Positions 43,145 through 52,724 of a stretch of DNA of 64,000 nt are shown here, in pieces (within the stretch, counting starts at the first letter, position 1; every line of letters begins with the position of its first letter). The notes beneath the pieces were generated by a model. That model was given only the letters and a program-made list of their open reading frames with translations. It did not search any database and was not told the origin of the DNA. The position numbers and the translations under genes are program-made. The stretch is from assembly GCF_001509405.1 (NCBI RefSeq), contig NZ_CP011502.1, positions 1,426,001 through 1,490,000 of the forward strand, written 5' to 3'. The stretch comes from Aeromicrobium erythreum. Its GTDB lineage: Bacteria; Actinomycetota; Actinomycetes; Propionibacteriales; Nocardioidaceae.

Positions 43145-43515
43145 CTTTCCGTGTCCCGACTGGAGAAGGTGCACTCTGAATCCGGCGAAAAGGTGCGAGG
43201 CGTGCCTCATCATCCGGATGCTCCACTCGCTATGGCATGCACTTTGGCGGAGATCCAGACTGCTTGAGCGGGCCGTGTGCGGTCATCGTTCTCGGCTCTT
43301 GCCCTAGGCTCTGTCTCGGGCGTCGCTGCCGCGCAACGCTACGCGTGGATCCTACGGTGGAACCTTCGTAGCCCGCTTGCTCTCGTGTGACTTCCCTGGC
43401 GAGTTTTGAACATGCCTCTTGCCGAGATGTAAGGCGATAACTCACACCGCTGCGTTTGAACCGGGCCGTCGCCTCGCTGAACGACCGGCGCGATGCGTTG
43501 TGCGCGACAACGAGG
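43145..43515. other. Non-coding low-GC stretch after the foreign gene
   Basis: These 371 bp hold no convincing gene. GC is intermediate (about 58%), suggesting it arrived with, or decayed from, the same transferred segment. Small open frames on both strands lack start signals. A short hairpin (CTACG ... CGTAG) lies near 43350. No integrase, direct repeat or tRNA target was found at the edges. Confidence 0.6.
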
Positions 43516-44661
43516 TCAGAAGTAGTCGTGCACCGTCACCGGGCCGCGGGTGAACAGCAGGTCCCAGGTGACGTCGTCGGCGGGGTCGCCCTCGACGTGC
43601 CCGAGGGACCTCAGCGTGGCCGAGGTCGCGGCGCCCGCGAACGTGAGCGCCAGGCCGCCGCGGGTGAACGTGCGGCCGCCGGTCGTCGTGCCCGTGGGCT
43701 CGACGTGCCCCGAGCCGTCGGCGACCGCAAGGGTGAGGGAGCGCCCGTCGACCGAGAACGGGAGGCGGGTGTCGATGCCGGGGTGCACGCGCGGCAGGGC
43801 CAGGGCGGCCGGGTCGAGCACCGCCAGCGCGTAGGGGGCCGACGAGACCGTCTCCGGGTGCGCCGTGCGCAGCAGGTGCTGCCACGGCGGCACGCCGCTG
43901 GTGCGGATCCGGACGGTCGGGGTGACCGACGCGAACGTCGACAGCAGGCTCAGCAGGGAGCGCAACGCGTCGGCGTCGTCGGCCATCAGCTGCCCGACCA
44001 CCAGCTCGCCCTCGGCGCCGTACCCGCGGCCGCGGTCCCACGACACGTAGCCGACGACCTCGCCCTCGCGCTCGGCGACGCTCACGCCGCTGACGCGCAG
44101 GGTCGGCGACTCCGTGAAGAGTGGTCCGGTGCGGGCGAGCGGTCCGTTCTCGCGGGCTGCCGCGCGGTCGTGGACGGCGCGGATCGCGTCGTCGTCGGCC
44201 GAGGTGGCCCGCCGCACGGGGGTGCTGCCGCCCACGGCGAGCGCGTGGGTCGGCAGCCGCACGTCGTCGAGCGAGGAGACGGTCTCGAACCCGAACCGCC
44301 GGTAGAGCGCCGGCGCGGTGGCGTACAGCGTCGAGACGAGCGCGCCACGTTCCCGGGCCTCGGCCAGCATGGCCGTGAACAGCGGACGGAGCAGACCGGC
44401 TCCGCGGTGCTCGGGCGCGACCGTGACCCCGCCGATCCCCGCGGTCGGTACGCGGACGCCGCCGAACCACGACATGTACTCGCGATCGAGCGCCGTCGCG
44501 ACGATGCGCCCGTCGACCTCCGCCCCCCACCAGCGCTTGCCGTCGACGATGAGGGGGACGGGCGGCTCCGGCGGGTCGAAGGCGCCGAACGCCTCCGTGA
44601 ACTGGCGTCGCATGACGTCCTCGTCGGCCTCGGTCAGGCGGCGGATCTGCATGACTCCCAT
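43516..44661 (-). CDS. Eis-like N-acetyltransferase
   Basis: Protein of 381 aa with the Eis architecture: an N-terminal GNAT domain with the acetyl-CoA loop VTVAPEHRGAGLLRPL (about 79-94), a second GNAT-fold domain, and a C-terminal SCP-like domain. The chain ends in DYF, matching the C-terminal Phe carboxylate used as a general base in Eis. Known members acetylate aminoglycosides or protein lysines; the substrate here is unknown. Two starts are possible (ATG at 44659-44661 or 44650-44652). Confidence 0.85.
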   Translation of the reverse strand: MGVMQIRRLTEADEDVMRRQFTEAFGAFDPPEPPVPLIVDGKRWWGAEVDGRIVATALDREYMSWFGGVRVPTAGIGGVTVAPEHRGAGLLRPLFTAMLAEARERGALVSTLYATAPALYRRFGFETVSSLDDVRLPTHALAVGGSTPVRRATSADDDAIRAVHDRAAARENGPLARTGPLFTESPTLRVSGVSVAEREGEVVGYVSWDRGRGYGAEGELVVGQLMADDADALRSLLSLLSTFASVTPTVRIRTSGVPPWQHLLRTAHPETVSSAPYALAVLDPAALALPRVHPGIDTRLPFSVDGRSLTLAVADGSGHVEPTGTTTGGRTFTRGGLALTFAGAATSATLRSLGHVEGDPADDVTWDLLFTRGPVTVHDYF

Positions 44662-44702
44662 CCTGGCGGTTGCCCGAGGGGTGAGATGCGCCGCACTTCG
44701 AG

Positions 44703-44742
44703 TTGAGCCGACCAGAAGGTGGGGTTAAGGTCAGGTCAACCC
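44703..44742 (+). promoter_or_regulatory. Promoter and candidate NrtR operator of the nad operon
   Basis: TTGAGC (44703-44708), a 17-bp spacer and TAAGGT (44726-44731) form a good promoter. An imperfect inverted repeat with GGGTT and AACCC ends (44722-44742) covers the -10. The first gene encodes an NrtR-like regulator, which may bind here. Confidence 0.6.
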
Positions 44743-44755
44743 GAAGGGAGCGGCG

Positions 44756-45436
44756 ATGCGCACCGACGTCGACACCGACACCGACCAGGTCAGCCTGGCG
44801 GTGTCCACGGTCATCTTCGCGCTGCGCCCGCACCCCACGACGGGCCGTACGACCCTGTGGCTGCCGCTCGTGCGCCGTATCCGCGAGCCGTACGAGGGGC
44901 GTTGGGCCCTCCCGGGCGGCCCGCTGCGCCCCGACGAGGACCTCGCGGCCTCGGCGCGCCACACGCTCGAGCGCACCACCGGCCTCGCGCCGCGACACCT
45001 CGAGCAGCTCTACTCCTTCGGCGCGGTCGACCGCTCGCCCGAGGACCGCGTGGTCTCGATCGTCTACTGGGCGCTGGTGCGACCCGACGAGGACGCCCGG
45101 GCCACCGACGGCGAGAACGTCGAGTGGTTCGTCGCCGACGACGTGCGCGGGCTCGCCTTCGACCACGACACGATCCTCCGCTACGCCCTGGCGCGTCTGC
45201 GGGCCAAGATCACGTACTCGCCGATCGCGTTCGCCTTCGTCACGCCCGAGTTCACGCTGGCCGACCTGCGCGCCGTGCACGAGGCCGTGCTCGACCGCTC
45301 GCTCGACCCCGCCAACTTCCGCCGCCAGGTCCTGGCGAGCGGGACCGTCACCGCCACCGGCTCCTACCTCACCGGCACGAGCCACCGTCCGCCCGCGCTG
45401 TACCGGCGCGCGGCTCTCCCCGAGGAGATCCGATGA
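44756..45436 (+). CDS. NrtR-like regulator of NAD biosynthesis
   Basis: Protein of 226 aa with a Nudix-fold effector domain (about 12-140) and a C-terminal winged HTH (about 150-226, FTLADLRAVHEAVL ... FRRQVLASG). The Nudix box keeps the first part (GGPLRPDE) but reads HTLERTTGL where hydrolases have REUXEEXGU, so it is probably a ligand sensor and not an enzyme. It is the first gene of a cluster with nadA, nadB and nadC, overlapping nadA by ATGA. NrtR proteins repress such operons and are relieved by ADP-ribose. Confidence 0.88.
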   Translation: MRTDVDTDTDQVSLAVSTVIFALRPHPTTGRTTLWLPLVRRIREPYEGRWALPGGPLRPDEDLAASARHTLERTTGLAPRHLEQLYSFGAVDRSPEDRVVSIVYWALVRPDEDARATDGENVEWFVADDVRGLAFDHDTILRYALARLRAKITYSPIAFAFVTPEFTLADLRAVHEAVLDRSLDPANFRRQVLASGTVTATGSYLTGTSHRPPALYRRAALPEEIR

Positions 45437-46773
45437 CCAGCACCCTGTCCACCGGTCCCGTCCCCACCGGCTCCGTCCACGACGTCGTCACCGCACGGCC
45501 CGGCGACACGTGCGACGCCGAGCTCGCCGAGGGCCCGTGGCTCTTCGACCTCGTGCCGGGCTACGGCCCCGGGGCGTCCGAGGACGACGTCGTGCCCGAG
45601 CCGGTGGTGCGTCCCGGCCAGCTGCCCGTGGCCTACCAGCGGATGGACGACGCCGACCTGCACGAGCGGATCCGCGCGGCGAAGGAGGCGCTCGGCGACC
45701 GGCTCGTCGTGCTCGGGCACTTCTACCAGCGCGACGAGGTCGTGCAGCACGCCGACTTCGTGGGCGACTCCTTCCAGCTCGCCAACGCCGCGCTCACCCG
45801 CCCCGACGCCGAGACCATCGTCTTCTGCGGCGTGCACTTCATGGCCGAGACCGCCGACATCCTCGCGCGGCCGGAGCAGCACGTGATCCTGCCCAACCTG
45901 GCCGCCGGCTGCTCCATGGCCGACATGGCCGACGAGGAGTCGGTCGAGACCGCGTGGGAGGAGCTCGAGCGCGTCTACGCCGACCCCGTCACGGGCATGG
46001 GTCCCGACGCCGACGGCAAGGTGCCGGTCCTGCCGGTCACCTACATGAACTCCTCGGCCGCCCTCAAGGCGTTCTGCGGCCGGCACGGCGGCATCGTCTG
46101 CACGTCGTCGAACGCCGCCACGGTGCTGGAGTGGGCGTTCGAGCGGGCGCACCGCGTGCTCTTCTTCCCCGACCAGCACCTCGGCCGCAACACGGCCAAG
46201 GCCCTGGGCGTGCCGCTGGACCGCATGCCGATGTGGAACCCCCGCAAGCCGCTCGGGGGCAACACCGAGGAGCAGCTGCACGACGCGCAGGTGCTGCTGT
46301 GGCACGGCTTCTGCTCGGTGCACAAGCGGTTCACCGTCGCGCAGATCGAGCAGGCGCGCGCGGAGCACCCCGGCGTCAAGGTGGTCGTGCACCCCGAGTG
46401 CCCGATGCCGGTCGTCGACGCTGCCGACGCGGCCGGCTCGACGGACCTCATCCGCAAGTACGTCGCGGCCAGCCAGCCCGGCGACGTGATCGCCATCGGC
46501 ACCGAGGTCAACCTCGTGAACCGGCTCGCGGCCGAGCACCCCGACCGCACGATCTTCTGCCTCGACCCCGTCGTGTGCCCCTGCTCGACGATGTACCGGA
46601 TCCACCCGGGCTACCTCGCCTGGGTGCTCGACGGGTTGCTCGAGGGGGAGGTGCGCAACGAGATCGTCGTGCCCGACGACGTCGCGCGCGACGCCAAGGT
46701 CGCCCTGGAGCGCATGCTCGCCGCGCGACCGAAGGACGCCTCCCCGGTCCCCGTCTCGGGGAGGGGTGCCTGA
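45433..46773 (+). CDS. nadA: Quinolinate synthase
   Basis: [4Fe-4S] enzyme of 446 aa that condenses iminoaspartate with dihydroxyacetone phosphate to quinolinate. Cluster ligands are visible at Cys160 (AAGCSMAD), Cys294 (GFCSVHKR) and Cys382/Cys384 (VVCPCSTMYR). The N-terminal 60 residues are an actinobacterial extension. The cysteine desulfurase three genes downstream could supply its cluster. Confidence 0.95.
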   Translation: MTSTLSTGPVPTGSVHDVVTARPGDTCDAELAEGPWLFDLVPGYGPGASEDDVVPEPVVRPGQLPVAYQRMDDADLHERIRAAKEALGDRLVVLGHFYQRDEVVQHADFVGDSFQLANAALTRPDAETIVFCGVHFMAETADILARPEQHVILPNLAAGCSMADMADEESVETAWEELERVYADPVTGMGPDADGKVPVLPVTYMNSSAALKAFCGRHGGIVCTSSNAATVLEWAFERAHRVLFFPDQHLGRNTAKALGVPLDRMPMWNPRKPLGGNTEEQLHDAQVLLWHGFCSVHKRFTVAQIEQARAEHPGVKVVVHPECPMPVVDAADAAGSTDLIRKYVAASQPGDVIAIGTEVNLVNRLAAEHPDRTIFCLDPVVCPCSTMYRIHPGYLAWVLDGLLEGEVRNEIVVPDDVARDAKVALERMLAARPKDASPVPVSGRGA

Positions 46774-46774
46774 C

Positions 46775-48337
46775 GTGAGGCACGTGGTCGTCGTCGGCAG
46801 CGGCGTCGCCGGACTCACCGCGGCGCTGGAGGCGGCAGCTCGTCCCGGGGTGCGGGTCACGCTGCTCACGAAGGCCGACCTCGTCACCAGCAACACCAGC
46901 TGGGCGCAGGGCGGCGTGGCGGTGGTCACCGACCCCGCCGACAGCGTCGCGTCGCACGTGGCCGACACGCTGGCCGCCGGTGCCGGGCTGTCGGACGAGG
47001 CGGCCGTGGAGGTGCTCTGCGCCGCTGGTCCCGACGCGGTCGCCGCCCTCGTGCGGCGCGGAGTGCGCTTCGACGTGCACCAGGGCGAGCTGGCCCGGGG
47101 CCTGGAGGCCGCCCACTCCCACGGGCGGATCCTGCACGCCGGTGGCGACGCGACGGGTGCGGCCATCTCCGACGCCCTGGTCGAGAGGGTGCGCGCGAGC
47201 GACGTCGACGTGCGCGAGCGGACGATGGCCGTCGACCTCGTCGTCGACGGGGGCGTCGTCAGGGGCGTCGTGCTCCTCGACGGCACGGTGCTGCACGGTG
47301 ACCAGGTGCTGCTCGCCACCGGGGGAGCAGGGCAGCTCTACCCGTACACGACCAACCCCGCCGTCGCTACGGGCGACGGCCTGGCGATGGCGCTGCGTGC
47401 GGGTGCGGTCGCCGCCGACCTCGAGCTCTACCAGTTCCACCCGACCGCCCTCGCGGTCCCGGGCAGTCCGCTCGTGTCCGAGGCCGTGCGGGGGGAGGGT
47501 GCCGTCCTGCGCGCCGCGGACGGCCACCGGTTCATGTTCGACGTCCACCCCGACGCCGAGCTCGCCCCTCGTGACGTCGTGGCGCGGGGGATCGCGGAGC
47601 AGATGGCTCGCCAGGGCGGTGCGCCGGTGCTGCTCGACGCCACCGCCCTCGGGGCCGACTTCCTCGCCCGCCGCTTCCCGACCATCGACGCGTCGGTGCG
47701 CTCGTTCGGGCTCGACTGGGGCCGCGAGCCGGTCCCCGTCGCCCCGGCAGCCCACTACTTCATGGGCGGCGTGCGGACCGACCTCTGGGGACGCACGTCG
47801 TTGCCGGGTCTGCTGGCCGTCGGCGAGGTCGCCTGCAACGGGCTGCACGGAGCCAACCGGCTCGCGTCGAACTCCCTGCTCGAGGGGGCGGTGTACGGAC
47901 GGCGGGTGGTCGAGGCCGCGGTGGCCGCGCCGCGTGCGGCCGACGACGTCGACGAGAGCTGGGCGGCACCCGTCCTCGTGCCTTCCGCGGACACCGACGA
48001 CCCGTTGCCGCTCATCCGGACCGACCTGCAGCGGCTGCTGTGGGACACGGCCGGGCTGCGGCGCGACGAGGTCGGACTGCGGCACGCGGTGGAGACCCTG
48101 CAGCGGGTCGACACGAGCGTCCCCTCGGGTGGTGACGTGAAGGCGGTCGAGGACGCCAACCTGCGCACCGTTGCGCGGGCGCTGGTCGTCTCGGCGCTGG
48201 AGCGTCGGGAGTCGCGCGGTGGTCACTTCCGCACCGACGCTCCCGCTCCGGGGCCGGTGGCCCGGCACAGTGCCGTGGTGCTCGCCCGGACCACCGCTCC
48301 GCGTCGAGTCGGGGCGACGGCAGGTGCCGCGTGCTGA
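46775..48337 (+). CDS. nadB: L-aspartate oxidase
   Basis: FAD-dependent enzyme of 520 aa that makes iminoaspartate for NadA. The FAD-binding VVGSGVAGLTAALEA is at the N-terminus, and HYFMGGVRTDLWGRTSLPGLLAVGEVACNG-type motifs (substrate and FAD contacts) lie in the middle. I chose the GTG at 46775 because GGAGGGG lies 8 bp upstream; a GTG at 46766 is also possible. It overlaps nadC by 7 bp. Confidence 0.94.
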   Translation: MRHVVVVGSGVAGLTAALEAAARPGVRVTLLTKADLVTSNTSWAQGGVAVVTDPADSVASHVADTLAAGAGLSDEAAVEVLCAAGPDAVAALVRRGVRFDVHQGELARGLEAAHSHGRILHAGGDATGAAISDALVERVRASDVDVRERTMAVDLVVDGGVVRGVVLLDGTVLHGDQVLLATGGAGQLYPYTTNPAVATGDGLAMALRAGAVAADLELYQFHPTALAVPGSPLVSEAVRGEGAVLRAADGHRFMFDVHPDAELAPRDVVARGIAEQMARQGGAPVLLDATALGADFLARRFPTIDASVRSFGLDWGREPVPVAPAAHYFMGGVRTDLWGRTSLPGLLAVGEVACNGLHGANRLASNSLLEGAVYGRRVVEAAVAAPRAADDVDESWAAPVLVPSADTDDPLPLIRTDLQRLLWDTAGLRRDEVGLRHAVETLQRVDTSVPSGGDVKAVEDANLRTVARALVVSALERRESRGGHFRTDAPAPGPVARHSAVVLARTTAPRRVGATAGAAC

Positions 48338-49212
48338 CCCGACGCCAGGTGCGACGTGTCGTCGACCTCGCCCTCGACGAGGACGCGCCGTCCGGCGACC
48401 TCACGTCGGAGGTGTTCGTGCCGGCGACCGCCGTTGCCCGAGCGTCGGTCGTGGCCCGCGAGGCCGGCGTCATGGCCGGCGGCGACGTGCTCGTCGAGAC
48501 GTTCGCCGCGGTCGACCCGGCGGCCGTGGTCGAGGTCCTGCGCGCCGACGCCGAACCGTTCGCCGCGGGTGACGTCCTGGCGACCGTCGTGGGCCCCGCA
48601 CGGGCCGTGCTGCGCGGGGAGCGCGTGGCCCTCAACCTCGTCCAGCGCCTGTGCGGCATCGCGACCCTCACGGCCCGGTACGTCGAGGCGGTCGAGGGGA
48701 CGGGCGTCCGGATCGTCGACACCCGCAAGACCACGCCCGGGCTGCGGGCGCTGGAGCGGCACGCGGTCCGCTGCGGTGGCGGGCGCAACCACCGCTTCTC
48801 GCTCTCCGACGCCGTGATGGCGAAGGACAACCACCTCGCGCTCGTCGACGACGTGACCGCCGCGATCCGTCAGGCGCGCGAGCAGCTGCCGCACACGACC
48901 CACGTCGAGGTCGAGGTCGACCGTCTCGACCAGGTGGAGGCCGTGCTGGCCGGCGGTGTCGACACGATCATGCTCGACAACTTCACGCCCGACGAGCTGC
49001 GGGCGGGGGTCGCGCTCGTCGCGGGTCGCGCGATCGTCGAGGCGAGCGGCGGCATCACGCTCGAGACTGTCGGCGAGGTGGCGCGCGCCGGCGTCGACGT
49101 GATCAGCGTCGGTGCCCTGACCCACTCCGTCCGCGCGCTCGACCTCGGGCTCGACGTCGAGGTCGGCGGGGCCGGAGGTGCCGGGTCGCAGGTGGCGGGA
49201 CCGGCGACGTGA
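48331..49212 (+). CDS. nadC: Nicotinate-nucleotide pyrophosphorylase (carboxylating)
   Basis: Quinolinate phosphoribosyltransferase of 293 aa, giving nicotinate mononucleotide. Conserved blocks: EDAPSGDLTSE, ERVALNLVQRLCGIAT, DTRKTTPGLRALER, GGGRNHRFSLSDAVMAKDNH, VEVEVD, MLDNF and EASGGI. It is the third step of the nadABC pathway and overlaps the next gene by GTGA. Confidence 0.95.
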   Translation: MLTRRQVRRVVDLALDEDAPSGDLTSEVFVPATAVARASVVAREAGVMAGGDVLVETFAAVDPAAVVEVLRADAEPFAAGDVLATVVGPARAVLRGERVALNLVQRLCGIATLTARYVEAVEGTGVRIVDTRKTTPGLRALERHAVRCGGGRNHRFSLSDAVMAKDNHLALVDDVTAAIRQAREQLPHTTHVEVEVDRLDQVEAVLAGGVDTIMLDNFTPDELRAGVALVAGRAIVEASGGITLETVGEVARAGVDVISVGALTHSVRALDLGLDVEVGGAGGAGSQVAGPAT

Positions 49213-50342
49213 TCTACCTCGACGAGGCGGCCACCACGCCGCTGCGCCGCGACGTGCTCGCCGCCATGGGCCCCTACCTCGGTCCGGCGTTCGGGAACCC
49301 GTCGAGCCACCACGAGATCGGCGACGCCGCCCGTGCCGGCCTGGAGCAGGCGCGCGCCGACGTCGCCGAGGCTCTCGGTGCGCGCGCCGGCGAGGTCACG
49401 TTCACCTCTGGGGGGACCGAGGCGGCGAACACGGCCGTCAAGGGCATCGCACTCGCCCAGCCGCGGGGACGCCACGTGGTCGTGAGCGCCGTCGAGCACC
49501 CGGCGGTCCTGGAGTCTGCCCGCTGGCTCGGCCGCATCGGCTACGACGTCACCGAGCTCGAGGTCGACGGCGACGGTCTCGTCGACCCCGGCCACCTGGC
49601 TGCGGTGCTGCGCGACGACACGACCGTGGTGAGCGTGCAGCACGCCAGCAACGAGGTCGGCACCGTCCAGCCGGTCGCCGCGCTGGCGGAGGTGGCGGCG
49701 CGACACGGGGTCCCGTTCCACACCGACGCGGTCCAGTCGGCGGCCTGGCCCGACCACGACGGGCTGACGCTCGACGTCGGAGTGCTCGGCGTCCAGGCGC
49801 TCAGCCTCTCGGCGCACAAGCTCGGCGGACCGAAGGGCGTCGGGATGCTGTGGGTGCGTCGGGGCGTGCGCGTCGAGCCGCTCGTCCACGGCGGCGGCCA
49901 GCAGGGCGGTCGACGCTCCGGCACCGAGGACGTGGCGGGTGCCGTCGGTCTCGCGGCTGCGCTGCGGCTCACGCGCTCGGCCGGCACGTCGGCGGCGGAG
50001 GTGGCGGCGCGGCGCGACCGCTTCGTCGCGGCGGTGCTGGAGTCGGTCCCGGGCGCCGCACTGACGGGACACCCGGTGCGTCGTCTCCCGGGGCACGCGT
50101 CGTTCGTGCTCCCCGGACGGTCGGGCGAGTCGGTGCTGCTCGACCTCGAGCGCCGCGGTGTGGTGTGCTCCAGCGGGTCGGCGTGCCACGCCGGCAGCGA
50201 CGAGCCGAGCCACGTGCTGGTGGCCATGGGAGTGCCGTCGGAGGTGGCGCAGACGGCGGTGCGCTTCACCTTCGGGCGCTCGGTGACCGACGAGCAGCTC
50301 ACCGACGCGGCGCGGGCGCTGGCCGACGTCTGCGGGCGGTGA
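49209..50342 (+). CDS. Cysteine desulfurase linked to nadABC (NadS/IscS-like)
   Basis: PLP enzyme of 377 aa, class V aminotransferase fold, that releases sulfur from cysteine. PLP lysine is Lys204 (SAHKLGG); the persulfide loop is CSSGSACHAG with Cys326. Translation starts at a GTG overlapping the nadC stop, so it is made together with NadABC and probably builds or repairs the NadA cluster. A second desulfurase follows. Confidence 0.9.
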   Translation: MIYLDEAATTPLRRDVLAAMGPYLGPAFGNPSSHHEIGDAARAGLEQARADVAEALGARAGEVTFTSGGTEAANTAVKGIALAQPRGRHVVVSAVEHPAVLESARWLGRIGYDVTELEVDGDGLVDPGHLAAVLRDDTTVVSVQHASNEVGTVQPVAALAEVAARHGVPFHTDAVQSAAWPDHDGLTLDVGVLGVQALSLSAHKLGGPKGVGMLWVRRGVRVEPLVHGGGQQGGRRSGTEDVAGAVGLAAALRLTRSAGTSAAEVAARRDRFVAAVLESVPGAALTGHPVRRLPGHASFVLPGRSGESVLLDLERRGVVCSSGSACHAGSDEPSHVLVAMGVPSEVAQTAVRFTFGRSVTDEQLTDAARALADVCGR

Positions 50343-50388
50343 GCGCGACGTCGCCGCCAGCGCGCGACGACGCGGTGGCGCGCCGGTC

Positions 50389-50394
50389 TACCCT
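50389..50394 (+). promoter_or_regulatory. Candidate -10 box of the iscS-mnmA operon
   Basis: TACCCT lies 9 bp before the ATG at 50404, in the only gap in this gene run. The mRNA would have a very short or no leader. Confidence 0.4.
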
Positions 50395-50403
50395 GGTGAC
50401 GTC

Positions 50404-51618
50404 ATGACGTCCGAGAACAGCGCGCCGGCTTCCGTGGTCTACCTCGACCACGCGGCCACCACGCCGATGCACCCCGAGGCCGCGCAGGTGCTCACCGAGC
50501 AGCTGGCCCGCACGGGCAACGCGTCGAGCCTGCACGCCTCGGGCCGCGCCGCGCGGCGGGTCGTGGAGGAGTCGCGCGAGGTGATCGCGGAGTGCCTCGG
50601 CGCCCGCCCGTCCGAGGTCGTGTTCACCTCCGGGGGAACCGAGGCGAACAACCTGGCCATCAAGGGCCTGTACTGGGCCCGACGCGACGTCGATCCCGCC
50701 CGCGACCGCGTGCTGTTCAGCTCGATCGAGCACCACGCCCTGCTCGACCCCGTCACGTGGCTGGCCGCCCACGAGGGTGCCCGCATCGACACGACCCCCG
50801 TCGACCGACAGGGACGGGTCGTCGTGGAGCGGCTGCGCGAGCAGATCGAGGCCGACCCGGCGTCGGTCGCGGTGGTGACGACCATGTGGGCCAACAACGA
50901 GATGGGGACCGTGCAGCCGGTCGACGACGTCGTCGCGCTGGCGAAGGAGCACGCGATCCCGGTGCACAGCGACGCCGTGCAGGCCGCCGGCTACCTCCCG
51001 CTCGACTTCGCCGCCTCCGGGCTCGACGCCATGACGGTCACCGCGCACAAGCTCGGCGGGCCCGTGGGGGTGGGTGCGCTGCTGGTGCGTCGTGAGGTGG
51101 CCCCCGTGCCCCTCGTCCACGGTGGCGGGCAGGAGCGCGACCTGCGCTCCGGGACCGTCGGGGTGGCGCTGATCGCCGCGTTCGCGCGGGCGCTCGAGAT
51201 CACCGTCGAGCGACAGGCCGAGGTCTCGGCGCGGATCGAGCGCCTGCGGCAGAGGCTGGTCACCGGTCTCCTGCAGGCCGTCCCCGACGCCGTCGTCAAC
51301 GGCGACCCGGAGCCCGGTCCGCAGCACCGGCTCCCGAACATCGCCCACGTGACGTTCCCGGGCTGCGAGGGCGACGCCATGCTCATGCTGCTCGACGCCC
51401 AGGGCATCGAGGTGTCCACGGGCTCGGCCTGCCAGGCGGGCGTCCCGCAGCCCAGCCACGTGCTCCTCGCCATGGGCTACGACGACGCCGCCGCCCGCGG
51501 GTCGCTGCGGCTGAGCCTGGGTCACACCTCCACCGAGGCCGACGTCGACCGGCTGCTCGCCGCGCTCCCGCAGGTGCGCGATCGCGCCGTCACGGCCTCC
51601 CTCGTCAGGGGACGCTGA
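50404..51618 (+). CDS. Cysteine desulfurase (IscS-like)
   Basis: PLP enzyme of 404 aa paralogous to the preceding gene. PLP lysine is Lys216 (TAHKLGG) and the catalytic loop is STGSACQAG with Cys343. It overlaps mnmA by one base (TGATG), so it most likely supplies the persulfide for tRNA 2-thiolation, the usual partner role. It starts its own transcription unit. Confidence 0.92.
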   Translation: MTSENSAPASVVYLDHAATTPMHPEAAQVLTEQLARTGNASSLHASGRAARRVVEESREVIAECLGARPSEVVFTSGGTEANNLAIKGLYWARRDVDPARDRVLFSSIEHHALLDPVTWLAAHEGARIDTTPVDRQGRVVVERLREQIEADPASVAVVTTMWANNEMGTVQPVDDVVALAKEHAIPVHSDAVQAAGYLPLDFAASGLDAMTVTAHKLGGPVGVGALLVRREVAPVPLVHGGGQERDLRSGTVGVALIAAFARALEITVERQAEVSARIERLRQRLVTGLLQAVPDAVVNGDPEPGPQHRLPNIAHVTFPGCEGDAMLMLLDAQGIEVSTGSACQAGVPQPSHVLLAMGYDDAAARGSLRLSLGHTSTEADVDRLLAALPQVRDRAVTASLVRGR

Positions 51619-52724
51619 TGGCACGGCTCGTCGCCGCCATGTCGGGCGGGGTCGACTCCGCCGTCGCCGCGGCGCGCGCGGTCGAGGCCGGCCACGACGT
51701 CACCGGCGTGCACCTCGCGCTCAGCCGCAACCCGCGGTCGTACCGCTCCGGTGCGCGGGGCTGCTGCTCCATCGAGGACGCCGGCGACGCCCGCCGCGCC
51801 GCCGACGTGCTCGGCATCCCGTTCTACGTGTGGGACATGAGCACCGAGTTCGCCGACGAGGTGGTCGACGACTTCGTCGCCGAGTACGCGGCCGGCCGCA
51901 CCCCGAACCCGTGCCTGCGCTGCAACGAGAAGATCAAGTTCGCCGCCGTGCTCGACCGCGCGCTCGCGCTGGGCTTCGACGGCGTCGTCACCGGCCACTA
52001 CGCCCTCCTCGAGACCGGGGCGAGCGGCGACGTCGAGCTCCACCGGGCCCAGGACGCGGGCAAGGACCAGAGCTACGTGCTGGGCGTGCTCACGCAGGAG
52101 CAGCTCCGGCACTCGCACTTCCCGCTCGGGGGCTCGGTCAAGACCGAGGTGCGCGCCGAGGCCGCCCGTCGCGACTTGCAGGTGGCCACGAAGCCCGACA
52201 GCCACGACATCTGCTTCGTCGCCGACGGCGACAACGCCGGGTGGCTCGCCGAGCGGCTCGGCCCCCGCCCCGGGACGATCGTCGACGAGGACGGCACCGT
52301 CCTGCGCGAGCACGACGGCGCCTACGCCTACACGATCGGCCAGCGCCGGGGCCTGCGGCTGGGCGTGCCGGCCGACGACGGCAAGCCGCGCTTCGTGCTC
52401 GACATCGAGCCGGTCTCGGGCACGGTGACGGTGGGCCCGCGCGAGCGTCTCCTCGTCGACGTGCTGGAGGCCGACCGCCCGCTCTGGTGCGGCCCGGCGC
52501 CGGACGGTCCGCTCGAGTGCACCGTGCAGCTGCGCGCCCACGGCGCCGAGCACCGCGCCGTCGTCGAGGTCGACGGCGGCCTCGTCCGGGTGCGGCTGCA
52601 CGACCCCGCCGAGGGCATCGCGCCCGGTCAGGCCGTCGTCGTCTACGTGGGCACCCGCGTGGTCGGTTCCGCCACCATCACGGCCACGTCGCGCGTCGAG
52701 GTCGGCGTCGGGGACGGCAGGTGA
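51618..52724 (+). CDS. mnmA: tRNA-specific 2-thiouridylase
   Basis: Enzyme of 368 aa that puts sulfur on U34 of tRNA-Lys/Glu/Gln using ATP. The PP-loop SGGVDS is at 9-14. The catalytic cysteines are Cys99 (NPCLRC) and Cys198 (HDICFVAD), which take sulfur from the desulfurase encoded just upstream. C-terminal beta domains are complete. Confidence 0.95.
   Translation: MARLVAAMSGGVDSAVAAARAVEAGHDVTGVHLALSRNPRSYRSGARGCCSIEDAGDARRAADVLGIPFYVWDMSTEFADEVVDDFVAEYAAGRTPNPCLRCNEKIKFAAVLDRALALGFDGVVTGHYALLETGASGDVELHRAQDAGKDQSYVLGVLTQEQLRHSHFPLGGSVKTEVRAEAARRDLQVATKPDSHDICFVADGDNAGWLAERLGPRPGTIVDEDGTVLREHDGAYAYTIGQRRGLRLGVPADDGKPRFVLDIEPVSGTVTVGPRERLLVDVLEADRPLWCGPAPDGPLECTVQLRAHGAEHRAVVEVDGGLVRVRLHDPAEGIAPGQAVVVYVGTRVVGSATITATSRVEVGVGDGR

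Noticed and set aside
43230..43445. 71-aa minus-strand ORF in the gap after the foreign gene
   Set aside because: No ribosome-binding site, no recognisable domain, and composition like non-coding transferred DNA.
41190..43515. Prophage or integrative element
   Set aside because: No integrase, structural gene, attachment duplication or tRNA target is present; only one foreign gene is seen.
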